Positions 11,231-20,853 of a stretch of DNA of 64,000 nucleotides are shown here, in pieces. Both the position numbers and the translations under genes were made by a program. Under the pieces are notes generated by a model. The model searched no databases, was not told the origin of the DNA, and saw nothing but the letters and a program-made list of their open reading frames with translations. The stretch is taken from assembly GCA_013368325.1 (NCBI GenBank), contig JAACJK010000165.1, forward strand, positions 744,001-808,000, in the 5' to 3' direction. The stretch comes from Ephemerocybe angulata (Eukaryota; Basidiomycota; Agaricomycetes; Agaricales; Psathyrellaceae). Each line of letters begins with the position of its first letter. Position 1 is the first letter of the stretch.

Positions 11231-12208
11231 CGCAAGAAACACATTCTGAAATCTGGGAGTAATCTCTACACAGACATTGGTGGGCGGACGCACTGCGCTC
11301 GATATCCATATTGGAAAAGAAAGGGGTGGACGTAACGGCCAGGGATAAGGAACTATAAGATCTAAAAGCCTCCTGCCCTCTTTCTCCTCCTCCTAGGCTC
11401 TGGATATCCGAGGTGCACTGAGCGGATTGGGATGTTGAAAGAGCTGTGCCACGCCGTTCAGGCGTGGCACACAGCAGGTTTGATCTAGCGTGGGCATTAT
11501 TTACAGCTTACATAATCATCCTCGCGGGCGAGGATGACCATCATCCTCACGGGGGCGGTGTGTCTGGACCAACATAGCTATCAACGGATGCCCCTAGATC
11601 GGAGCCCGCGGGTGCTCGACCAATACTTACTCCTCTTGCTCCCCGCCATGTTAGGTTTCAACACCATATCCGCTTCTGTCTTGGCGTGCATTGGAGAATG
11701 GGTGTATGGTGCGTAATTAAGCCCTCCTTCATATCGCCTTTGCTCATTTATACATTCCGGTGCTGTATAATCGTCTGCAAGGCAACCATCGTTCAACGTT
11801 CAGGTGGGCCGTGATTCCCTTGCTCCTGCACCCCAACTGATTGTCAGCCGCTCCCATCGCTGCATTCGCTTCCCCGCCCAGTATCCCAATCCTTTCTGGG
11901 TAAGTTGTCCTGCCATGCAATGTGTAGCATCAATACTGACGCACTCGCTGCTCAGCGGAGGCTCAGCACGGCGCTGGCGGCTGAACTTCTGCGGTTCCGT
12001 GTTTCTGATGCGAGGTTACCCATTGGCGCGAGTGTACATGAGGGTTCTACGGTAGTTACAATGTTTACTGTACAGCGATTAGTTTACTGGTAGTCTGGAG
12101 CCTGGATGTATATGCTCTCTCTCAATATTATGAGATTTATTGAACATAGTTGTGGTTCTCCCCCTCCGAGTGGACTGAATTGAATTTTCCGGCTATTTAC
12201 TGGATAAT
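11231..12208. other. Gene-free stretch with two strong hairpins
   Basis: At 11443-11475 gtgccacgcc and ggcgtggcac form a 10-bp stem with a 5-nt loop, extended by gctgt/acagc. At 11516-11537 tcatcctcgc and gcgaggatga form a perfect 22-nt palindrome. A short hydrophobic ORF (11534-11716) ends at a plausible splice donor, but I could not connect it to a gene. Confidence 0.45.
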
Positions 12209-13005
12209 CTAATGGTAAATGTACCGTAATATCTTATGGATGACGCCCAGTAAAAGCTGCTGGTTATCTACTGGACCCACCCAGGTTAAAACAACAGAAC
12301 TCTGGTGAATGTCCCCGGAATCAGCTGGGTGCCTTGTATGGCGGTCGTGGATGTTGTCTGGGTGCACCCCCAGTGAATAACCAGTGATCGTCACTGGGGG
12401 GCCCAGGGAATACACAGCTTGATACCCAGCAGACGTTCGCCGGGTACTCCGGGGAAATCGGCAGGTTCCTATCCAGCGGATAACCGGCGAATTCCCCAGG
12501 GTGGATGGCTTATAGTGCGAGGTATGGTTTCCTTGCCCTGGGTTCGTTCCTGATGATGTAGAGAGCCTCATCAGACGAAATCGATGAAGCTACATGTATG
12601 GTGCTTACCGGGAAGGAACGAGCATCTAATGTGCCTCGCCCATGCACGGAAGGTGGGCTCCACGACGTGTCCGGAACCTGGAGTAGGCTGACTCTTGTGC
12701 TGGACGTAGAGCAAGAAGTAGATGAACGCGTTCGTATTATTCATCCAGGACATATTGAGGACGATGCTAGCGTGGTAGCTAGTCAATCCCAATGTCGTAG
12801 CCTGGACCATGGCGGAGATGAGGATGGCGAATGCGAGGATGAGGTTGGTTGTTGCCTGGGCCTCGGCTGATTCCAGTTCGGTTTCGGTCACTTTTCCATC
12901 GAGGAGGGCCCAGAAAGCTGGGAAGAAGCAGAGAAGATTCTGGGCGTAGATCGCAATGCGAACACCGATGCCCGCGATGTCAGGATTCGCTGGGATAAGG
13001 CACAT
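12209..13005 (-). pseudogene. Truncated paralog of the membrane-ankyrin gene at 17-19.8 kb
   Basis: The first exon (13005-12609) encodes about 130 residues closely matching the N-terminus of the protein encoded at 17009 (Ile/Ala-Gly-Val-Arg-Ile-Ala-Ile-Tyr, then Ser-Trp-Met-Asn-Asn-Thr-Asn and Ile-Tyr-Phe-Leu-Leu-Tyr). It therefore carries the first three transmembrane segments. A 59-nt intron (12550-12608) leads in frame to a second exon (12549-12209) that has no similarity to the paralog: no further transmembrane segments and no ankyrin repeats. That exon looks like repetitive DNA read as protein. The gene is most likely a broken copy with its 3' part replaced, or a young chimeric gene. Confidence 0.7.
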
Positions 13006-14043
13006 GGTGGACGAGTCGCGAGAGGAGAACGGGGTGTCAAGGAGAAGAGTGGGTCATCCAGAGCGAACTGAACGTCCCTATGATATACGGACATGAGGCG
13101 GTCAAGCCTTGTGCATATCAGGTGTCCTCGAAACATTCGTATTTCTTTGGCAGGGTGAATGAAGCTGCGTAATGTCATCTACGCACCCGAAATGAGGTGG
13201 CATCGAGTATAGCTCGTATATGCCGAGCACCCCCAACGAGGTACCTCGCTTGGGGCGGAATGGGGGTCCCTAGACGCTTACTATCGCCACCAAGTCAACC
13301 CAATCCATCCAAAGAAAAAGACCTGTGGTGATAGGGATGGAGTACGAATCTAGGTTCCGCACGGGCGGCAGTCAGTCGATGGTGAAGATGGGCCTCATGT
13401 CCATCGCCTGAACGTGCGCTTCATAGAGTCGCTCAGCCCACGTTCGCTTCATGTACGTTTCGGGGTGCCTCATCTATAGCCTGAAACAATTACATTGTGG
13501 TATCCCCACTGTCAATACTTGAGCCCTCAACTGCAACGATTGCAGAACACGGAGACCTCGCAGTCGCGACGCGCCTCAAAGGATGGTCTGTACTCTATTT
13601 CCACAGTCAGCCCAGCGCAGGTTCAGCAAGGCACCAACCTCCCTCGCTCCTTTGATAGTCGTGGCTAAGTAAAGTTATACCATCCTGCAGCTGAGCCACA
13701 GTACCAGTCAGAACACATCCCGGACTCCTAGAAACGTGCGCTTACCACGATATGCGCCTTGCCCCTCCTCCACTAGCCCATCACACATGACAGTCTCCCC
13801 TTGCTCGCTCCACTCTCAGTCCGGACTTGAGCTTGAGTTTGCATGGGCATGGACGGTGAGTGCAGAGTGAAAGAGTAGCCTCGCGCACCTTGCGCGCGCA
13901 CCAGTCAACATGAGCGATGATCATTCCAAAGTCCGCATTAGATAACATGTAATTGGTCCGCCGCGTCGGCCCTTCGCGGAGCGAAGGAGTCAGAGAGCCA
14001 CTCAAGATGATATCCGAAAGGCGAGTTATCTTCATATCTGGGC
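13006..14043. other. Gene-free stretch
   Basis: I see no coding exon, RNA gene or clear repeat here. The region separates the truncated membrane-protein copy from the Helitron helicase relic. Confidence 0.4.
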
Positions 14044-14361
14044 TCATGCATTTGGTGGATTGGGCAACTGGTAACGACGTGCGTAGTCTACGAGACGGTA
14101 TTGTAAGTACTTGCCACCAAGTTTCGCAATTCGAGAATAATCCAATGTATCAACAATCATGATGTCCTTGAACGATGCAACCCTCGAGAGACCAACAAAT
14201 GTTAGCCCAGTCGAGAACTCCTTCTTTCCGAGCCCCAGCTTTATTTTCTTCAGAGTAAGGCCTTGTGATTTGTGTATAGTTACTGCCCAGGCCAAGCGTA
14301 AGGGAATCTCTCGCATTCCGAGCAGCTTGATAGCTATATAAGTCTTTTGAGCACAGTGCAC
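14044..14361 (-). mobile_element. Relic of a Helitron PIF1-like helicase (C-terminal motifs only)
   Basis: A 105-codon frame encodes Ile-Pro-Leu-Arg-Leu-Ala-Trp-Ala-Val-Thr-Ile-His-Lys-Ser-Gln-Gly-Leu-Thr-Leu and, 24 residues later, Phe-Val-Gly-Leu-Ser-Arg-Val. These are the last two conserved helicase motifs of PIF1-like proteins carried by fungal Helitrons. The P-loop, the other helicase motifs and the Rep/HUH nuclease domain are absent on either side. Upstream minus-strand sequence (14362-14450) has only short, frame-shifted open stretches. The fragment is therefore a dead remnant, but it marks the block 12-16.6 kb as a place where a Helitron was once present. Confidence 0.8.
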
Positions 14362-14979
14362 ATTTCTTGGTTGGCGGGATGCGGATTGTCAACCGTTCCT
14401 GGGCCGGAGGCTCCTGGGCAATCTCTCGGCTTCGTGCAGTGCATATAGGTCAATATGAACGGTAAATATAGTAGCGATACTCACCGTGCACCGTTTCCAC
14501 CTCTCTCAACAGGCATATAGGCATATATAATCGCGTTTGACGCGGTAGGGCTAGTATGTGATGCAGGGCAAGACGCGACGCGGAAGTGTCGCGTCGGATT
14601 GGCGGGGATTTCGCGTCACATTTCATGTCGCGAAACATTATGGGCTCATTTCTCAACCACAAATCGGATTACTCCCAACTCTTTTAAATATTCCGGTAGC
14701 TGACATTTGGCGGTACATATTTCTCGGGTTATAGGCCCACAGGCTTCAATCTTATTGAGATATAAGGGCGTAAAGAACAGCGGGTGTAATCTGTGCGTGC
14801 AAGTTGATTTGTCCTTGTTTGGCTGCCAAGGCTTAGCCCCCCACCTCCCCCGGCACCCACCCGCCCACACCAATACAGTAAGTATTGCTCCGCTTCGCTC
14901 CGCAAAGATAAGCTTAAGATAAGATCTGCTTGCACGCCGTTCTGAATCTCGGGCTCACTTTTCTCTAACTTTTCTCTAG
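14362..14979. other. Spacer with one GC-rich hairpin
   Basis: gacgcgac (14572-14579) and gtcgcgtc (14588-14595) form a perfect 8-bp stem over an 8-nt loop. No coding signal is seen. Read on the minus strand, a ctag follows about 17 nt after the hairpin, which is looser than the usual Helitron 3' end. Confidence 0.3.
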
Positions 14980-15370
14980 CCATCGTCGAGGTCCTCGAGG
15001 ATGCCCGGTTACCCCAGCGATACCGCATGCTCCTGTGGATAGTCGATGTCATCTTCGCCGACGTCGCCCAGCCGGACCAGGCCCGTATCGTCGTCTACAA
15101 CGCCCAGCATTTCCTAAAAGACGGTGGCCATGTTGTCATCTCCATCAAGGCCAGCTGTATCGACTCGACCATGCCCGCCGAGACTGTCTTTTCCGCCGAG
15201 GTTGAGAAGCTGAGAGAAGGCCAGTTCAAGCCTCTTGAGCAGGTTACTCTCGAGCCGTATGAGCGTGACCATGCTATCGTTTCCGGTGAGTCTGCACTTC
15301 TCTTATCCATGCCTGTCTTGCTTACGAGCCTCTTCTAGCTGTCTACCAACGGCACGGCAAGCACATCTAG
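14980..15370 (+). pseudogene. NOP1: 3' fragment of a fibrillarin (NOP1) gene
   Basis: Fibrillarin is the nucleolar 2'-O-methyltransferase of box C/D snoRNPs. The exon starting after an acceptor at 14978-14979 encodes [14 protein letters not shown], then [10 protein letters not shown] and Leu-Glu-Pro-Tyr-Glu-Arg-Asp-His. All are signature stretches of the fibrillarin methyltransferase C-terminus. A 53-nt intron (15286-15338) leads to a last short exon (Val-Tyr-Gln-Arg-His-Gly-Lys) and a stop at 15370. The GAR domain and the SAM-binding half are missing: the sequence upstream of 14980 is unrelated. A full-length gene must exist elsewhere in this organism. The fragment itself has no internal stop, so capture may be recent. 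Confidence 0.88.
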
Positions 15371-15416
15371 CGGCATCTATCGGCTCGTGCTTTCTTTTTC
15401 TTTCCTTTCCTTGTAG

Positions 15417-16574
15417 GTCCTCAAGGACGGCGACGCCGTTCGTCTCTCGCACGTCCCCACCGGTCGAATCCTGCACTCGCACACCGTCACCGCGTCCGTG
15501 TCCAAGCTCAACTACGAGGTGTCTGGATACGGGAACCTCACTGTTGGGGACAACCACGATTATTGGCAGGTTGAGATTCTCTATGATACAACGAGGGGGA
15601 TTGTGGGGTTTAAGCATGTGGCGCTGGGATGCTACTTGCGCGCTGCGAATGCTGTGTTGCCGCAGTGGGCTTCAAGCAGATCGAAGTCAGCTGTGATAAG
15701 GAGAATAACAAGAAGGATGCGCATACGTATTAGAACGTAGAGAGTCATTGGAATCACCGACGTGAGTGACGTTCACTTCAACTTATACCTTATACCTTTT
15801 ACTGACCGAGATCTTGCAGTCCCCGCCGGCGACATGAAGCTGCACAAGTCGCCCTTCCTGCGCGACTTCTGACATCTGAACGTCGCGATGATGACCTCGA
15901 ACAACGCGCTCATCCCTGATCCGGACAAGGAGGATATCTTGACCTCGAAGGGCCTTTCCTCCATCTCGGCTTGAGGATGTGTGGGTGGGGTATAACCAGA
16001 TCAAGTACTACCTTATGGGTACGCCTGTGGTTTGGTGGGGCAGCACGATCAGTTTGGGTGTAGCGCTCTTGACATTCGCTGTGTATATCCTGTGCTGGCA
16101 GAGGAAGTATAATGATATGGATGCTCGTAAGTCCGTTTCTCTATGTGATGAAGCTTGACCTGATGGATTTTGTAGGTGAATAGGACCACTTCTTCTACGT
16201 GGGCAAGATCGCGTTCTTCGGATGGGCGTTCCACTATGTGCCGTTCCTCATCATGGCCGTGTCACGTACCTGCACCGTTACCTCCGGACGCTGTACTTCG
16301 CCGTGCTCATGTTCGGGCACATCCTCGACCACTTTATCTTTTCGTCGCGTCGTTTCTCGACGAGGACGAAGGCGATTGTGTTTGGGGTCCTCCTGTCGAT
16401 CCTTGTTGCGACGTTCTAGTGGTTTAGTGGTGTGGCGTTTGGGATTGATGGGCCTGTGAATGAACATTGGGATTTGTAAGTGGAGAAAGGTGCGTACTGG
16501 GCAGCTTTGTGACTTGGGGACGGTTTTGCTGACTTTTGTGTTTTTTTTTCTAGACGTGGAATATCTATAACTGA
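15417..16574 (+). pseudogene. Protein O-mannosyltransferase 3' half, decayed
   Basis: PMTs transfer mannose from dolichyl-phosphate mannose to Ser/Thr of secretory proteins in the ER membrane. From 15417 the sequence encodes part of a MIR domain (Leu-Lys-Asp-Gly-Asp-Ala-Val-Arg-Leu-Ser-His, then Tyr-Trp-Gln-Val-Glu). The PMT C-terminal motifs follow: Asn-Val-Glu-Ser-His-Trp-Asn, His-Leu-Asn-Val-Ala-Met-Met-Thr-Ser-Asn-Asn-Ala-Leu, Arg-Met-Cys-Gly-Trp, and several transmembrane segments ending Trp-Asn-Ile-Tyr-Asn-stop. In-frame stops occur at 15731, 15870, 16181, 16417 and 16477, and there are frameshifts near 15950, 15990 and 16259. The catalytic N-terminal half is absent. It begins at a splice acceptor only 46 bp after the fibrillarin stop. 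Confidence 0.88.
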
Positions 16575-17008
16575 GGGATAGATAGGTGGGATGGGTAATT
16601 TATGCGACGAGCTTGGAGGCTTTGTATCGATTGCCTAGCTAATTCAAAATGTTCGTGCCTTCGTTGGACCTGGCGTTTCTGGGGAGTTTGGGAGGCGTCT
16701 GGGACTCGCTCTGCCCGATTGAGCATAGGGGGGCCGGCTAACGCTCGGATTTCATTTAGGGTGATTCGTGCCACAGTTCGGAGGTGAGCACCTCATGTTC
16801 TGTGTTCCTTTGCGGATTTGCCTCGTTCCAGGCACCACGTCCATCGCACGGGGCCATATTTGCCGGTTAAAGGGTATCAATCCTCCGCTGCGGATACTCG
16901 ACCTCGTGTTAACATATAATCACAGTGACCCTAGCGCTGCACTGGCCTCACCTCTCCTCCGTTCAACCTTTTTCCTCGTCGAAGGTAGTCCGGACCTCCT
17001 TCGTTGCG
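16575..17008. other. Upstream region of the membrane-ankyrin gene
   Basis: No exon is supported. The sequence just upstream of the ATG at 17009 is open in frame but does not match the truncated paralog, so the start was placed at 17009. Confidence 0.35.
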
Positions 17009-19797
17009 ATGTCGACTGTCATATGCCGTATCCCAGGGAATCCTGACATCTCTGGGGTCGGGGTTCGCATAGCGATCTACATTCAGAACTTTCTGTGCTT
17101 CATTCCAGCTTATTGGGCGCTTTGGGACGGCAAAGTGACGGAGGGCGAACTGGAGGCAGCCGAGACGCAGGCAACGACGAATTTGGTCATCGCATTCGCA
17201 ATTCTTATCTCCTCAATTGTCCAAGCCCAGACGCTAGGCTTGACGAACTACCACGCCAGCATTGTTCTCAGCATGAGCTGGATGAACAATACGAATGCCT
17301 TCATCTACTTCCTCCTCTACATCCAGCGCAAGAGCCAGTTGGGCATTCAGAGACGGGTTGAGCCAACCTGGAGTGCGTGGGTCCAACATATCAAGGAGTT
17401 GTCTATTTCCATTGTTAGATCTAGTGAGTACGTGCATAGTATCGAGTGGTTATCATTCGCTGACCTTTTGACGATAGATACGGATTCAAGACAAACGGAC
17501 GAAGGTTTACGCGCAGAGCTTGGGCATGCCTCCGGCGTGGACGTGACCTCGGACGGTGATACTATCGGCAAGGGAGCTCGAAGAAGTGAGTTCCGACTCG
17601 TCCCCTAGATTATATGTTGACTTATCGAGTGCGTGTAGCACGGGAAGGGGATGATGATGCACGTAGAGGTGCTAGACTCCTCCTCAAACGCTTCGTCGTG
17701 CTCCTAGGCTCGCTACACCTTAGCCTCATGGCAGGTCTGGGGCTATGGCTTTGGAGCAACATTTGGACTTTCGGAAACAATGAAGACGGTGCTAACGCTT
17801 GTGCGGCGGGACACGCCGTCGTCGCGATCCTGGGCAAGCATGTCGCATTCGCATCAGAGGGGTTACGAATCGTTTCCTTCGTCGTCTATGCGGTGTTCCT
17901 TATCCCAGGAATCAACCTCCTCCTCCCAATCGCACTGTTCTTAGGCTTCTACCACTCCGTGACTTCGGTACTCAAGTCCTCCAGGTACTTGGACGACCCC
18001 CATTCCAATTTGATCGATAGCGGCACCTGTTGTGGTTGCTCTTCGCTCCTTGGTTGCTGCTGCTTCCTCGCCTGCCCCTGCTGTTGTCTCTGCGGCCTTT
18101 GCTTCGAAGGCTTGTTGGGGAACGCACGCAAGTCCTTCAAGCGATGGACGGCCAGCGGCATGCTTCCACCCTTCATTGGCTTAACGTTCCTATTGGCAGT
18201 CAATATCGTCTTCCTCACCGACATCGAACTCACGATAAAACGGAACGCAAGCCTGCAGAACACCGACGAAGCCGAATGGGGGTTTGGACAGATCCTGGCG
18301 ATGCTTCTGTTGTTCATGCCCCTGCGCGATCTCGCCGAGACGGTCCTTGCCAGGAGGATAACTCAGCGAAGACAGGACCTGGATTTGGGCCTGAAGGGGG
18401 CTATTGTATCTAAGGACTGGAACACGGTTTTAGCTTTGATTTCGAGGGGGGCGGATCCTAACGCCAAGCTTGAAGGTGCGTCGCTAACTCGTTGGATCAT
18501 GCAGAATCGACGGGCTCACAGCAGTCTATCCCCCTACAGGAGATATTACTGCAATTCAGATGGCGTGCGACTCGGACATAGGCGCAGATATCCTCAAAGC
18601 CATGCTAATCGCAGGAGCGGATCCAAATATCCAGCGTATGTTTTGTATCATGGTTATCATATAATTCTCTCGCTCATTGAGAGTAATGGATTACAGGTGG
18701 CCAAACGAGAGATGCGAGCACTGTTGACCGAGATAATAAAGCTTGTCTTCACATCCTTAATCAATTTGATACCCACACTCTAGGTATGTCAAGCACCGCG
18801 AACCTTGACAACAACCGGAACTCACTTGTTTCTTGTAGACGGCGGACAAGCGCTGATAGAAGTAGCAAAGAAGGGGTACGGAGTCGCCCTCAAAATTCTG
18901 TGCGCGGAGCCAAGGGTGAACGTCGATGCGCCGGTAACAACCGATAGGGAGACGATCCTCATATGGACGGCTGCCTTTGGCCAAAATGCCGACGTCAAGC
19001 TCCTTCTCGCCACATCCAAGTTCGACATCAATGCGACGGACAACCAAGGGCGCACTGCCTTGATTTCAGCTGCATCGAGGGGCCAACGGCGAGAAGCTGT
19101 GATCGAGCTTCTTCTCGCCACGCATGGGATCGACATCAATGCGAAGGACAAACAAGGGCGGACGGCCTTGCATTTGGCTGCAGGCCAGGGCCGCGAAGCT
19201 ACGGTCGAGCTCCTCCTCGCTGCTCCTGGGGTCGACGTCAATGCTCCAGACGTCGATGGGCGGAGACCATTGCATGCAGCGGCCTTCATGGGTGGAGATG
19301 CTGTTGTCAAACTCCTTCTCGCCGCTCCTGGGGTTGACATCAATGCGGCTGACGCCACAGGACGGACGCCCTTGCATTCGGCGGTTCGCGAAACTACTAT
19401 TCACGTCCTCCTCACAGCGCATGGGGTCGACGTCAACGCGGCAGACGCTGACGGGCTTACAGTCTTGATGTCGGTGGTGATTTCTGGGGACGAAGATGGG
19501 GCCAAGGACCTTCTCGCTGCGCCTGGAATCGACATCAATGCGTGCGACACCGATGGGTGGACAGCCTTGGACTGGGCGACCTTACGAGGCGACGAAGCTA
19601 TCGTCAAGCTCCTCTGCGCGTGTCCTGGAATTGTCGTTGATGTTGCTGCGAGCAAGAGACGTGTTGAAGATCCGCCTGAAGGCAAGAAAGATTGGCAGAG
19701 GGGGTCGGGGTATGGGCTGGGCGGCTGTTTGAGGATATTGAAGGAGTTCGAGTTGACCCATGGTAGGGGTCCCTTAGCGGGATCTTGGACAGAATGA
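17009..19797 (+). CDS. Polytopic membrane protein with C-terminal ankyrin repeats
   Basis: Six exons (17009-17423, 17478-17585, 17639-18475, 18522-18635, 18697-18783, 18839-19797) give an 839-residue protein, with every junction in frame. The N-terminal half has about seven hydrophobic segments: three in exon 1, then segments near 17700, 17880, 18170 and 18290. Between segments 5 and 6, residues about 304-328 contain 13 cysteines in 25 positions, a likely palmitoylation or metal-binding cluster. From residue about 450 come ankyrin units (Gly-Ala-Asp-Pro-Asn, then six to seven copies around Gly-Val-Asp-Val-Asn-Ala with Leu-Leu-Leu-Ala), ending near residue 790. The layout resembles ankyrin-bearing channels, but pore motifs are not identifiable, so transport is inference. 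The start matches that of the truncated paralog at 13005. Confidence 0.82.
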
Positions 19798-20853
19798 ATG
19801 GGTAATTGAAGTGTACTTGATCCCCTAAACATTGTTACTATACATATTGGATCTACCAACGTTGCAGCTGATAAGGCTACATTCGTGCTCCGTAACTTCC
19901 ATTTTTTTTGGCCACTAGCTCAGTTTGGAAAGTTGGGGAAACGTGTGCAGGTCAACAAGCGCCCAGGGCACCGTCGTTGGCGCCAGAATCAGCTTCCCAT
20001 CGGCGATCAATGAACCAAGGGACACAAACCTTGCAGTTCGTCTTTCTGGGTTTCTTCGATTCCACAACGATCCTGGAGTGTGGGTCACTTCCATAACATC
20101 GTCGCTCTCTCTACTTAGATCTGCTTCATTTCATCTATTCTTTGGCCCGGCACGAGAATTTGCAATAGCCATGGGAAGCTACCGCGACCACCAGGTCTGT
20201 GGAATCCTCTGGTTCTCGGTACTCATTCGAATAATACACCACAGCCCCAGATTTTTTATGTGCCATAACTCAACGGTCACAACTTCGGTGCCCCTGCAGC
20301 TAAGCGCAAACTGTACAAGCTGCGGCAATAGCCCCTATCTCGGTGTTGCCATCAGGCACGCAAACGGGAATGGACTCGATGGCTTGGACTGAACCACCAC
20401 CACACCAACTAGCCATGGGTTGAGTAACAGTTGCCGGCGAATCTCGATGCACCATGGGTTCCCCTCAAGCGATCTTAGTGGCTCTACCTAGCCGTCCCGT
20501 TGCTTCAACGCGTGCCTCGCTGAAGGCGCCCCCAGCGATGAAGCTTGAAGGTCGACGGAACGAACAACGAGAGGCCAATTCGCGTTTGCGACATGGCGTA
20601 GAGAACCCCAACACAGGTTCCTCGAGGACGGAAGCAGCCACGCCCATCCACCAACCACTCAATAACAGACCCCGTCCGATACGGCAAGAGAAGCTGTTCG
20701 CACTGCAGCTTGGAAGGACACGTCTGCAGCTTCTATCTGACACGGTGAGTAAGCCTCCAGAACATCGACTGAATCGAAGCCTCACCCTTGTTCTCTCAAA
20801 GGCTCGCGCTTTAGCGAGTGCACTGGGCGGCTCCCAACGCGCTATACGCACCA
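19798..20853. other. Intergenic region, no supported gene
   Basis: A 155-codon open frame (19925-20392) has no recognisable motif, no paralog in the window and unremarkable composition, so I do not call it a gene. The 3' part is presumably the promoter of the transporter. Confidence 0.35.

Noticed and set aside
9019..11249. Many ORFs of 60-156 codons on both strands with similar translations
   Set aside because: They arise from the satellite monomers. The repeat period is not a multiple of three, so frames rotate from copy to copy.
14572..14595. GC-rich hairpin as a Helitron 3' terminus
   Set aside because: The hairpin-to-CTAG distance is about 17 nt on the minus strand and the element orientation is not supported by other end features.
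19925..20392. 155-codon ORF upstream of the MFS transporter
   Set aside because: There is no recognisable motif, no paralog and no exon partner; chance length in GC-balanced DNA.
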